Shown here piece by piece: positions 24,072 through 35,880 of a stretch of DNA of 64,000 bases. Made by a program: the position numbers and the translations under genes. Origin of the DNA: Lithospermum erythrorhizon. Its lineage: Eukaryota > Streptophyta > Magnoliopsida > Boraginales > Boraginaceae. The stretch's first letter is position 1. The number at the start of each line of letters is the position of its first letter. The notes beneath the pieces were generated by a model that ran no database searches, was not told the DNA's origin, and saw only the letters and a list, made by a program, of their open reading frames with translations. The stretch lies in contig JADFUC010001333.1 in assembly GCA_019722365.1 (NCBI GenBank), forward strand, positions 1 to 64,000, in the 5' to 3' direction.

Positions 24072-24719
24072 GGAGTTTGAGAATAAAAGAAACTAGTTTG
24101 AGTTGATGGTTAAAGAAGCTCATGGTTTCAGATTGATGGTATTGAATCACTGAGGGAGGGGTCCTTCGAATTTGGACATTGTAATTCGTAAAACTAGTGG
24201 CACGTTTGTCTCTTTCTGATGCTGGTAAAACAATTTAGAATATCAGGGCTGGTGTCGAATTTGGCCTTCCTGTACTGTCATGATGGTTAGCAGCGATCGA
24301 ATAACTTATTTCAACTTTTCTGCAGGTAGGATAATAGATTCGGTGTCGAGTGCTTTCTATAAAATGTCGATCAAATATGTCTACATAGTATTTTTCGTTT
24401 CTAACATTTATTTAAATATATATAATTATTAGAACTAATATCTGATAAATAATATTATAATTTTTTTTAAAATATATTTTAACAATTTTAATATTTTAAT
24501 AATTTTTTTAATAATTTTTTTTATTTCTATATATTTTAAAAGTATATTTTTTTAATAGTATATATATTTTGAATTTCAAAATCTCGTAATATTTTAATAC
24601 AATAAATAATATTATAATTTTTTTAAAAAATAACGCCTGATATTGATAAATCCAACAAGCTTTGAGAATGCAGTACGTAATAATAAGCATCATGTAAATT
24701 ATTGAAAGCGTACAATAAA
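24072..24719. other. Upstream spacer, very AT-rich
   Basis: No gene seen. Long T/A runs fill 24450-24640, with TAATATTATAATTTTTTT repeated near 24450 and 24608. Confidence 0.5.
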
Positions 24720-27620
24720 ACCCAGCGATAAAGCATGGTAAACTTGGGGGTTTTTAAATCTAACTGGGGTTAGAATTTATTAAAGATAGTCGGCAGATCG
24801 CCTTGGCGAATATCTTGAGCCTACATCACGTAGTGCGCTCGTATGAATATCCGATTGGGATCGACGCGGGCGTATGACTTGAAATTGAGAATGCTGGCTT
24901 GTGTTTCAAGACATTGAAAAGATGAGCTCGGCAGGATTGTTCGATGGTTGGTCGAGATTTTCAGGTTTAAGTGAATATGTATGGATTAAATCCTCCATTT
25001 ATCGTATTATGTAAAATAATCGTATCTCATTATGCTAAGACATCGATATCCCGTATCTGGTGGTTGGCGAATAATGGCAAAGCGTGTTTGGGCTTGGGAA
25101 TGCTGGATTCTACGTCGCTTCTGCGTAATTCTTGTTGTTTGGCAAGCAATTGTTTGTTGTCTTGGGCATTTTGAATCGTGGACAAAGGCGGGGCCGTTTA
25201 GGATAGATGCGAGTCGGCGAGATGGTATCTTGAATTATACTATCGTCCGTTCACGTAGTTCGCCTCGAACTGCGGACTTCCGATATGCGTAAAAAACCCG
25301 TTGACTGTAAACGTGTGTGGATTGATGTTCAGGAAAGCCAAAAAAGCATGTCGTATCCTGAAATCATGTGAAGCGGCTGCCGAGGATAGCTATTGGGTAC
25401 TTGTTCCCGGCTTTGTAAAAGCTGTCACTTTGCGATCACTAGAAAGTTCTCCCGATGCATGCAATCGATACTTCAGGTTACGTTTTCGGGGAAACCGTGC
25501 TCACGACCCGACTTGTGTGGTCTCTATGAGTCTCGCGTTGGTGCGTCTTAAGTATTAAATGCTTGAAAGCAGGCGATTACACGCTGCAAAAAGTATGAGA
25601 GTGCACTCAGTCTGGTAGATTCTCCAATTTCACGCATACTCAAATCCTGGCGTCATGAGCCGTAAATATCTGAGTATGCGGCATGGCGGTTGTACCTTGC
25701 GGATAGGTGTCAGGCAGAGGCACTGACGTTATTCCGCCTTTGAGTGAAGAGTAGTTGTAATTTGTCAAAAACTTACACATTCAGTAGAAACAATGGCGCT
25801 TCTCGTTCGAAATCTTGATGCAGGCGCATTTCGGTGTAATTGCGTGGATCGTCAAAATAGTTGGTCATGAGCTACGATGGGCATTGCATGATCCTACTTA
25901 TAGATTTGGAATTTTTATTAAGCATATTGGTCAATCGTATCGTGTAAAAAACTTGTCAGCTTTTATTCAAAGCGAGATTACATTGGAAGTGAACCTTTTC
26001 GCATCCCGCAAATTATTCAAAAGAACACACAAATGAAATAAAACAAACAACTCGAAAAATAAAAAACACCTGGCCTTATGACTAGTTTAGAGACGACTCC
26101 TTGACGACATATTATAAATGACTTCATCCAGCATCATGTTCTTCTTTTTGTTCTTCAGCGTCGATAACATCTCCAAACTTAACACGTGCGTACTCAGCCA
26201 TCGTATAGCGGTGGCGGCTCACAGTTGATACAGGTTTTCACGAGTGGATGTTAAATTAGTTAACTTCTTACGTTAAGGGGTTTCATTTGCTTTTCTTTTG
26301 GGTGTCTATGTTGCTAGATGAAGCTCAGATTCTTGCTGTTGCGTCCTGCATACGGACATACAAAGGAGGAAGGAATCGAATTAAAATAAATAAATCGCGC
26401 TTTCTCTTCGATCATTGCTTTCGGATGCATTGTTCTGTCGAATACTTTAGGTTAGTTCTGACAGCTTGCCCAATTCTTAACAAAAGTAAACATTTTTATG
26501 GGACTCTTTGGTACAACTCTAGACCCTTGGATATGTGATGGTCGTCGGACCCGACATTCTTACGTAAATGCGTCTGTAACAACCCACAGAAAATGGATAG
26601 TTTTTATTAATTTGGCGAAAGTGACTCTTGCGTGTACCCAATTCTTGTCGTTGCCATCTCATGGATTAATAGAATGCTACGAAGCTTTACCCCAAAATGT
26701 GTCACCTTTTTTGATTTGTCACTAATTATTGTCGTTACTAACATAGAAATAGCCATTTAAGCGACATTTGTTCTCTAGTGCTACAGGGATCGTAAGTTGA
26801 TTTAACTGCTTTTGATGATGGGTTGGAGAGTAAAAGCTGAGGAGTATGCCAGTCAGCGTTAAAGAGATATTTGTGATGAAATCCGGGATATCGAGTAGAT
26901 CATTCTTAAAATGTGGTGTGTTTGTCTCGAAATTGGTTCGATCGTTGGACGGTTCGTTTTGAGATGGAACATAGTTGTTTTTTCGAGCAATTGGATAACC
27001 CATGCAGCGTATAAAGGGATGATTATCACGGGTAGTGCATGCCCCAAAATTTGGTGGCGTCGTAATGCAACGAAATTGGGTTGCGTCACTATGTTTTGAG
27101 GATTTTAAGGCGTTGAATATTTGAATTTGGAGGTCGCGTATTCAAGTTTGATGGTTGGTTAGGAAAATTGTAGTTTGCAAAAAAAGCCCATATTTTGTGA
27201 GAAGGATCCGTGAAGTTTCTTGAAAATCGGAAGAGAAAAGTGATTAAAGAAGAATAAAAGGTATAAAAACTTGACGTTTTTGGGTGTCGAATGACCTGAC
27301 ACAGGCTCTGTTATAGAGCTCGAAAAAATAAAAATAGTGGTGTAATTTTTTTTTTTTGTAGTGTGTCTAATGATTTAAAAATGAGGTGAAAAAAACCATT
27401 AACCGGCGCTGCAACGTCGCGTAGAAATTGCGGCTCCCGGACCAGCTTGAGGTGCTAAAAAAAAATCGAGTACTCCAGGATCAATTTTGCTCCGGGTCTA
27501 GCGGAGTGTCAATTTAATGGCTGATTGATCTGTAGGTGTAGAGAAATAATTTTCTTGGCTTGTCCTGAGTGATCATAGCTGCGAGCAGCAGTAGATGGTC
27601 GTCTTTGAATGACAACACAG
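24720..27620. other. Unassigned block of higher GC, probably a decayed repeat
   Basis: Composition changes sharply at both edges, from very AT-rich to moderate GC with many CG dinucleotides, and back near 27650. Only short reading frames occur and none matches a family I can name. A perfect 10-bp inverted repeat (CGCATACTCA / TGAGTATGCG) lies at 25633-25680. A TATA-like sequence (GGTATAAAAAC) is at ~27260, followed by a T-run at ~27347. It may be an old LTR element or another transposon, but no diagnostic motif is visible. Confidence 0.4.
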
Positions 27621-27649
27621 CTTGTCGAGATTAGATGTAATCGTAGAAT

Positions 27650-28580
27650 TTAAGTTAATTAATTTTGTTTATTAATGATTAAAAATACAAATTATATTAT
27701 TTTTATGATGTATATATATATATATATATTTACGTTTTAGGTATCACGTACCATTTTACTTGATAAAAAAATTATTAATGTCGATTATGCATGATTATTT
27801 ATTTTAGGTAATGCAATATAAACTTGTTTAACTAATTTTGCATTTACCACATTTTAATTAAGTGCGTAGAATAATTTTGAGTCACCCGAACAATGAATTT
27901 TTTTTTTTAATTATGCTGTTTAGAATGATACGTTTAGTAGCTTATCACAGTTTTTACGTTAAAATTTAGTATATATATGGTTTATTAATGAACATTAGTT
28001 AATCATTGTCGTTAATGGTAGGAAAAAACCGTTACAGTAGGTTGAATTCATTTCTCGCGATACAAAAAAATAGCCATGGTTACCCAATCAAGATACTCCA
28101 TACTTGTGGATCCAATTTCAATCAAATATCAAATTAAGATTCGAGTTCGATTTAGATTAAGTAATGTTTAATTCGAATATCGATTTGTCAATTCAAATCG
28201 GAATAATTCGTTTATTATTCGATTACATTGTCGGCATCGCTACTTATGGGCTTCGATTTTATATCGTCGTAGAGAATATATAAGTATTATTTATATTTGT
28301 GTGTTATTTCTTTGTGTTACTCCGTTGAAATGGTTAGAAAGTGTATTAGATTTTTTTTAAAGTTAATTGAAAAATAAAAGATAAAATATGTATCATGATT
28401 TTAACGGAATGTAAAATAAAATGTCATACTTGAGAAATGTAATATCACCATACTTTCTTATAACATTTTGAGTTTGATTTATGATACTGTATCAAATAAA
28501 TTAGTCGTTTAAAAAAAATAGAATCTGGAGTCTTCTAAGTCTGTCTAAACTCTAAAGCAGTAGCAATCAAATCGAAAAAT
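27650..28580. other. Upstream region of the USP gene
   Basis: AT-rich with a (TA)n run at ~27711-27729. No other gene visible. The promoter of the gene starting at 28581 must lie here; I could not pick a convincing TATA box. Confidence 0.4.
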
Positions 28581-29276
28581 ATGTCATCGGAATCTTCCGA
28601 TATGCCCCCCCTCGCCTCAATCAAAGTCCGGTCCTCATCCCCACGCTTCCCACCCCCAACCACCCCCTCCTCCACCGACACCCCAACAGCCAACGCCCAG
28701 CGTAAAATCGGCATCGCCGTTGACCTGAGCGACGAGTCAGCATTCGCAGTGAAATGGGCCGTCCATCAATACCTCCGGCCCGGAGACGCCGTTATCCTCG
28801 TCCACGTCAGGCCCACTTCAGTCCTCTACGGTGCCGATTGGGGCTCCGTTGACTTATCCATCGTTGACCCAGAAAACAAGGAGTCTCAGCAGAAACTCGA
28901 AGACGACTTCGACACGTTCACTACTTCCAAAACCTCCGATTTATCCCAACCCTTAGTTGAAGCTCAAATCCCTTTCAAAATCCATATCGTTAAGGATCAC
29001 GATATGAAGGAGAGGCTTTGCTTGGAGGTTGAGAGGTTAGGGTTGAGTACTTTGATTATGGGTAGTAGAGGATTTGGAGCTACCAAACATGGGTCTGATG
29101 GGAGGCTTGGGAGTGTTAGTGATTACTGTGTTAGGCATTGCGTTTGTCCTGTAGTTGTCGTTAGATATGTTGATGACACGGAAGAGGGTGAGCCTACTGG
29201 ACAACCACTTGTTAGGGTTGGATCCGTTGCTGAGGAAGACGAGTATCATGATGCTACTGATACTCACAAAGGTTAA
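28581..29276 (+). CDS. Universal stress protein, PHOS32-like, 231 aa
   Basis: Residues 1-40 are a Ser/Pro/Thr-rich leader of the type phosphorylated in the PHOS32/PHOS34 group. The USP fold begins RKIGIAVDLSDESAFAVKWA (41-60), followed by GDAVILVHVRPTSVL. The nucleotide-binding signature GSRGFG (161-166) and GSVSDYC (177-183) is complete and is followed by CVCPVVVV. The C-terminus is acidic. Length is close to the family. The last codons read CAC AAA GGT TAA; the AAG|GTTAAC could also be a splice donor with an acceptor at 29635 (CCGCAG|ATACTTAG), which would replace the final Gly by Asp-Thr. The 5' half is GC-richer than the rest. The likely role is ATP-binding stress signalling in the cytosol. 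Confidence 0.92.
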   Translation: MSSESSDMPPLASIKVRSSSPRFPPPTTPSSTDTPTANAQRKIGIAVDLSDESAFAVKWAVHQYLRPGDAVILVHVRPTSVLYGADWGSVDLSIVDPENKESQQKLEDDFDTFTTSKTSDLSQPLVEAQIPFKIHIVKDHDMKERLCLEVERLGLSTLIMGSRGFGATKHGSDGRLGSVSDYCVRHCVCPVVVVRYVDDTEEGEPTGQPLVRVGSVAEEDEYHDATDTHKG

Positions 29277-30750
29277 CTACATTTTACCACCATTCCTATA
29301 TTGTTCAATTCATCTTCACTCATGTTACATTGTCTGTATTATGGTGTAGTTGTGAATGGTTGATCGTGCTACTTGTACTTCCTTCAACTGTTTGATCATT
29401 CCAACTTCGAATCATCAACATATTAACATGATACGGAGTATTAGATTGAGTGATAGCTTCTTTATGTACTTCAACCACTACATATGCAATACAAGTGTGG
29501 ATTATTTGGATTTCTTAGGGCACGCATAGAATATATTCTACAAGAATGTGTATCGCCTTTTTTTGCATTATCATTTTAGCTTGTGCTCGTCGCTTAACAC
29601 TACACTCGTAGTAATTTTGTTATTGTCCTTGCCGCAGATACTTAGCTTCCCCACGGATCATGGGTCAGATTCCTGCTTGCAGGTGCGTATATTAATTGTA
29701 TTTCTATTACTTGCTGGCGGAATTTCCATCAATGTTTGTTCTCTATATTTGCTGCAACTCTGTGCAATTATTCAAAGGCTGATGCTATATTGGTCTCACC
29801 TTTTGTTGCAGTCTTCACGTTGCTGTTCGGGGACTTTGACTGTCTTGCATGAGAATGAGTTTTACTTTGTATGGATTGCTTGATATAAACGAAGAGTTGT
29901 TAATTGTGTTATCTCTATCTTCAGTCCTGGTTATCAAACAGAGCACATGTATTTGTAATTTTAACTGGCATTTGTTTTATGAATTATTATTACTGCTTTT
30001 AAGCTCTCGCGGCCTTCAGTTCATGGTTCATTGCGAAGTTACTTATGTGTCATATGCTACATGAAGCATTTCGGAATTTCATTCATCAGTCAATACACCC
30101 CATTCCCTCTCTTCCATTATACAAGCCTGTCAAGTTGTCGAAGTGTTTGTGAAATTAAGCTGAACCTTTCTCTAATTATGAGTCTAAACCCTCGCCCATT
30201 CTCTAATAATAAGTCAGAACTCTCTCTTCTTGTTTGGTCGACTGGAGTTCTTGGGGAATTGTGCCAATTTCTTGATGGTGTATGATACACGAGGGTCGTG
30301 CCATATTGTAGTAATGGGTTACCTTTTTATTTGTTAGTGTTGGTTGTACCGGTGGATATGTTGTGTCATTGTGGTGATGGCAACAGCATATTTGGTGGCG
30401 GCAATGTCTGCAATTAGGGCGGCAAAGGCATGCTTTAAAGGAAAAATGGGTTTTATGTTTTTATAAAATAGGATGTTTTTGCTAAATAATTAAACCTTAA
30501 AATACTTGTTCAATGAAGACGATCCTTCCACTGCCGGCTTGGAATCTTGGGACCTTCTTAGAAAATGTAAGGCAATTTCTTGACAAAACAGAAAGGCAGC
30601 CTGTTGCCGACTTGTTCTAGTGTACCATAACAAATGAAGAACTGTGCATTAGTTGTCTCCCATTTCCATATTTCCTGAGTCCACACCTATATTTGTCTTT
30701 TTCCTCTCCCTTTCCTGGAAAGTAGAAACCAACATCCCCATCTTCTCTCA
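29277..30750. other. Spacer between USP and the EF-hand gene
   Basis: The first part is probably 3' UTR or a terminal intron of the USP gene. Only short frames occur, none resembling a known protein. T-rich stretches dominate 29540-30100. Confidence 0.5.
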
Positions 30751-30755
30751 ACGCC

Positions 30756-30764
30756 CTATATATC
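30756..30764 (+). promoter_or_regulatory. TATA box of the PBP1/KIC-like gene
   Basis: CCCTATATATCTCTCTC, 93 bases upstream of the ATG, followed by a CT-rich stretch common at plant transcription starts. Confidence 0.6.
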
Positions 30765-30856
30765 TCTCTCTCACAAAATGCCTCCATCAACATTCAAGAA
30801 ACATCCATATTTACACACGTTCATAGCCTTGCTAATCCTTTGTTTATATCTATTCA

Positions 30857-31231
30857 ATGGCAAAATCTGCAGCTCCAAAGAATCAACCAAACTTCCAAGA
30901 TTTTTTGCCTCTCATGGCTGAGAAGCTAGGTGGGGGTGGTCTAATAGAAGAGTTATGCAAAGGGTTCAACTTGTTAATGGATACAGAAAAAGGGGTCATT
31001 ACATTTGATAGCTTGAAAAAGAATTCAGCTCTATTGGGATTACAGGATATGACAGATGATGATCTGAGAAGTATGCTAAAAGAAGGAGACTTTGATGGTG
31101 ATGATGCACTTAATCAAATGGAATTCTGTGTATTGATGTTCCGATTGAGCCCTGAGCTAATGGATCAATCACAGTTTTTGTTAGATGAAGCTCTTCAACA
31201 AGACTTCAATGATTCTGATAACTTATTGTAA
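30857..31231 (+). CDS. PBP1/KIC-like EF-hand Ca2+-binding protein, 124 aa
   Basis: An intact single-exon gene. It has one canonical EF-hand loop DFDGDDALNQME (residues 78-89, ligands at D78, D80, D82, E89) and a degenerate first hand around MDTEKGVITFDSL (41-53). The opening (NFQDFLPLMAEKLGGGGLIE) and the acidic tail match the small plant family of PINOID-binding protein 1 and KIC. Those proteins bind the kinase PINOID or the kinesin-like protein KCBP in a Ca2+-dependent way, linking Ca2+ to auxin transport and to the cytoskeleton. A TATA box is at 30756 and an AATAAA-type signal (CTTAATAAAATTG) at ~31373. Which partner this copy uses cannot be told from sequence. Confidence 0.92.
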   Translation: MAKSAAPKNQPNFQDFLPLMAEKLGGGGLIEELCKGFNLLMDTEKGVITFDSLKKNSALLGLQDMTDDDLRSMLKEGDFDGDDALNQMEFCVLMFRLSPELMDQSQFLLDEALQQDFNDSDNLL

Positions 31232-31372
31232 ATTTATTGACATTTGTTGTTTTTGTTTCTGATCATTTCCAACTTGTGTAAGCTGATTGTTCCTCTTGGT
31301 TGGATTCCAAGCTTGAGATCAAAATTGACTGAACTTGAAATTGCATATGCGCACCTTTGATACAACTTTGAC

Positions 31373-31380
31373 TTAATAAA
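31373..31380 (+). terminator. Likely polyadenylation signal of the EF-hand gene
   Basis: TTAATAAAATT about 145 bases after the stop codon, in an AT-rich 3' region. Confidence 0.4.
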
Positions 31381-31384
31381 ATTG

Positions 31385-32374
31385 ATACCATCATATTTTA
31401 CTATGTTTCTCTTCTTATCTTAGTTATATAAAGATTTGACCTTAGGACAATAATGCAGCATATCTTTACATATGGTATAACCAGTTATGTTTTCTCTGCT
31501 TAGCCAACCTTCCTATTGTGAATGAATTGGTATGACCACTAAAGGCAGTAAACAAAGACTTTGTCCCTCTTCTTGAAGAATACAATATCATATGTGCTGT
31601 ATTATGATCATTTTGATCTACTGAAGAATAAATTCCTGAATTAGTTGATTGATTATCTTCAATCTCAACACTCAAGGACGCTGATGCTGACCATTAATGT
31701 TTGAAATTGGGCAGTTGGACTTGTTCTACAACCTTGAAATAGTCTACCATTTTGCCTTCTTAGAAAGATCATACAAATCTTGTTGCTAACAGAAACAATG
31801 GTTCTGTAGGGGTATAGCTTAAACTATACTAATTGATTCACAACTTAATTAATGTTAGAGATTTATACATGTTTATAAGACGTGCATTAAAAATATTAGC
31901 TAGTGTGGAATAGCTAAGTAATGACAAACATGTATGACCTCTTTTGCAAAAAATTCTTTTCTTTCAGAGTTTCAGGTACTTGATCTTCCAACTAACTTTT
32001 GAAGCCTAGTTTTTTTTTTTTAAATAAATAATGCATATATTAATTAGAATTATCCATTATACTTGTTTTTTGCACTATCAAAAACGCAATTAAAATTAAC
32101 ATTCAAAAGATTACTTTTGAGGCCTAGTTAATGTACGTAAAAGACTCTTAAAGATTCCACTCAAAACTCACGTGGGCCAAACTCGATTACTCGGTCGTTG
32201 TAGTTAACGAGTGATGCGAAACACGATCTGTGCTCATTTAAATATCTGGTGCGGCCAAACCGTTCGATAATTACGAATCTATTAACAAATTGTCAACAAT
32301 CTATCTATCTATATACATCTATATATATATATAAAAGCATGACAAATTGTCAACAATCTATCTATCTATATCTA
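31385..32374. other. Spacer with a duplicated Helitron 5' terminus at its right edge
   Basis: No gene seen. The text ACAAATTGTCAACAATCTATC occurs at ~32285 and ~32343, each followed by a TCTATATATATA..TAAAAGC sequence typical of a Helitron 5' end. Confidence 0.5.
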
Positions 32375-33299
32375 TCTATATATATATATATAAAAGCGTA
32401 AGAGTTGTCTTCAAAGTTTAAGCTTTTTGAGCAATTTAAAAATCTGCTTAATGAAGGGTATAATTATATTTTGATAAATTCAAATTAAACTAAAAGACTA
32501 CAAATATAAATATTATAATATAGAGTTCTACATTTAAATAGAATTGTGTTATTGTAGGGACTCTATTACAACTTCAGCCATATGGTATGAAATTGTGAGA
32601 CTCTACTTAATAAAATTGGCCCAAGTTTGATATAAAATTAACAGATTATTTTTACTTTAATAATCAAAATTATTATGTTAAGAATAATTCTGGGTTAAAA
32701 ATATTAAGCAATTTGCATATTTTTCTTCAAAAATTATACTTGTATAAAAATAATTGAGTTTATAATTAAAATTTCAATCATCAAAATTGAAGAATTTTCA
32801 AATTTTTTGTTTGAAACATGTAGAATTTGTTCTTATTGAAATTTGTAGCTAAACAATTCACATATAGTAATGAAAAATAATATTGGGAATGAATGAGTAT
32901 AACTCATTATCACAAGATTTAATATGAAGAAGCAAGGAAACCTCCTGCTTTGTTTTACGTTAATACGGAGTATTATATAATATACGATAATTTTAAAGTA
33001 TTAATATATGTAAAGCAATTTACTAAAAAATATTATATTTTGTTATTCAAATCAATGTTATGTATATAAATTAGGATGACAAAGTTTGTTAATTTGATCA
33101 TTAAAAAATTAATCTAGACAATCTTTCTTTGATGGATAAAAGTATTCAAATTATGTATGAATGACGTAATAATTATGACAAGTTGACGTTTTAATTTTGA
33201 ACTCAAATACTTTATAAAATTTTGTTATATTATTATTTGAAATATGTATATCAACATATAATATTTTGAACTTACTTTATAATATGTAATAATCATAAG

Positions 33300-34010
33300 C
33301 TATTAATTTTGTTCTTGGAGTTTTAAATAATTGTGACCATTGAAAAAGAAAATTGAACGATCTCTTAGAGAAATACGTCATATTTAGTATTATTTTGATG
33401 GTTGAGTTTTAAATAATTTTAAATATTGAGAAAGAAAGTTCATGAACATTTTAGAGATGGAGGTGGTATGCAGTCTTCATAATTCTTTAGTTTTGTCGGT
33501 TGAGTTTTAAATAATTTTGATTATTGAAAAAAGAAAATTGAATGATCTTTTAGAGATGGATGTGAAATTTAGTATTTATAAATTTTAAATTTTGATTGTT
33601 GACTTTTAAATAATTTTAGCTATTCAAAAAAAAAAAATCAGTGCTTTTAGAGATATTGAGGTATTATGATGTTTTCATAATTTTAGTTTGTAGGTTGAGT
33701 TTTAAAAATTTTGACTATTGAAAAAAAATGAAAAACGCTCTTTTAGAAATGGATATTATATGTAGTATTCATAATTTAGCGGTTAAATTCTTAATAATTT
33801 TGACTATTGAAAAAGAAAATCGAACAACTTTTTAGAGATGGAGGTAGTATATAATATTCATAATTTTGAAATTTTGTTGGTTTGAGATTTAAACAATTCT
33901 GATTATTGAAAAAGAAAATTTTACGATCCTTTAGAGATAAATTTAGTATGTAGTATTCATAACTTTTATATTTAAATGGTTAAAAAATTATATTGATTAT
34001 TTAGTTAGAT
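33300..34010. repeat. Degenerate ~110-bp tandem array, copy B
   Basis: At least six units with GGTTGAGTTTTAAATAATTTT, GACTATTGAAAAAGAAAAT, TCTTTTAGAGATGGA and TAGTATTCATAA in the same order as in the array at 440-1440. Shared flanks continue to ~34810 (GATGATCATAATTGTCTTA; TTTTGCTTATTAGGA; TTTCATCTTATATACTTTT). Confidence 0.72.
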
Positions 34011-35635
34011 TTCTCAAAGATATAGGGGTCATTAATTTACTTAGATGATCATAATTGTCTTAGTAGATAATAATGTATTAGGTATGAATATATACAAATA
34101 TTTTAGATGATCATAATTGTCTTAATATTCCTATACGAAATAGAAGAATTTGTATTTGGAAAAAAACCATATCATGATTGCATGCATCAACATACTTCTT
34201 TAAATAATTTCCTAAAAATTATAACAATAATCAATTGTATATCAAAAGAATATTGGAGTCCAAATTTATAAAGATCAACTAATAATAAATCAAAACTTGA
34301 CAATGTTTAAGTAATGAAGCTTGTATCGCATATTAAAAGTACAATACCATTGAAACTATAATTCTTAGAGAATATAAGGTAAACATATGCGTATAATTTT
34401 CTCATCGTCTTATTAGCTTATTATTGTCATTGTGTTCAAACCATGTAATTTATTTTTAAACTCAAATGATGTATTTACACTACTAAGAAAAGAATCTCAT
34501 TCCCCATGTGATTACCCATTGTGAGTGAAATATATAAAGTTGACTTTTTATTGATCGAGATAATGATGCTGGTACCCCATGTCAATAGCCTATAAATTTT
34601 GCTTATTAGGACATATTTTATTACTAATATATATGAAATAATAATTACGAATAGTAACTTGACGTATAATGATTTTATTTAGTTTTTCAAAACTTCATGC
34701 TATTTTTAAATTATTATTATTAGATTTACTTTCCTATAATAATTTAATTATATTTCTGAATATTTCATCTTATATACTTTTATAAAACTATTAATAGGTA
34801 CTACCTTCTAAACTAGGGATAGGTTTGTTCATTTTTATTAAAATTAATTAATACATATAATATCAATTATTACATATAAAGTTTTCATATTATATTATGC
34901 TACATATGTATATTAATTTGAGAAAATTTTTTTGTTTTACATTATTGAATTTTTACTAGATAACACATTAGCTTACATTGATTTTTTTTTGTTTTACCCA
35001 TATATTAAATATTACGAGAGAAATATAACAAGATAAAGTAAATTAAAAATAATAAGGTAGAACAACTCAAATCAAAACTATCAAGATCGTTAACAATACA
35101 TCCAAAATACCAGACATAATAGATAAAACTAAGGAATTCACATTTGAAGACATAATTGAGAATACTAATACCTTGACAAATATAAAATTATTATGAAAAC
35201 TTAAAATTCGCATTTATCTTTGAGCGAGTTCATAATTAATTATGGATGAAATAGAACAATGATATGATTTCATATTATTTTCTTTTAACTATGCATAATA
35301 GTTTTTAATTTAGGCAATAAAGTTATTAGAGAAGATATCAAAGGATTAACATTGACTTGCTTAATATTCTTTTAGTTGAGACAAATTATTAATTTGAAAC
35401 CAGTATGAGTGAATAACTATATGTAATAATAAAAAATAGAACGGTACACTAAGAAAAAAGATATGTCGACCAACAAAGAATAAAAATAGTAAACAACAAG
35501 CATAAAAAATAGAGTAAATTGATTTTGATAAAAATGATGATGCATTGAAGATATCAACTTTAATTAACAAATAAAAAGACAAAGATGAAGAAACTTTGTC
35601 AATTTAAGTATGACAATTGAATTTTTAGATAATAA

Positions 35636-35880
35636 TGTTTAAAATATATAGAGTATATTTTCAGATTTTATGATTTTATAGTTTTAGGAATTTGCAGCGA
35701 AGATCTTCTACCTCCTTTATAATATTGTACATAATATGTTGGAGTGTTCAATATAACTACACATGATCTCCATAATACATGAAATACAATCTTATGGATA
35801 CACGAAAGGAGGCATGAAGAGGAGGTAGACGATCTTTTACGAGAAAATTGATACTCTTTAAAATATATGAAAGTATATTT
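35636..35880. repeat. Imperfect inverted repeat near the Helitron B 3' end
   Basis: The arms AAGATCTTCTACCTCCT (~35701-35716) and AGGAGGTAGACGATCTT (~35820-35836) pair with one mismatch across ~100 bases. Weaker pairing continues outward through TATAGAGTATAT / ATACTCTTTAAAATATAT. It could be a small MITE or a hairpin intrinsic to this Helitron. Confidence 0.55.

Noticed and set aside
25301..25558. An 85-codon frame with weak resemblance to an arabinofuranosidase-type domain (VPGFVKAVTLRSLES)
   Set aside because: The match is short, upstream and downstream frames give no support, and the surrounding block looks like a repeat.
26130..26215. Minus-strand MAEYARVKFGDVIDAEEQKE reading
   Set aside because: Only ~25 codons, no family recognised, no splice context.
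29037..29267. A 76-codon frame opposite the USP gene
   Set aside because: Antisense shadow of a conserved coding exon.
32298..32400. CTAT-repeat run as a simple microsatellite
   Set aside because: The repeated text includes non-simple sequence and a Helitron-type 5' end, so a duplicated terminus explains it better.
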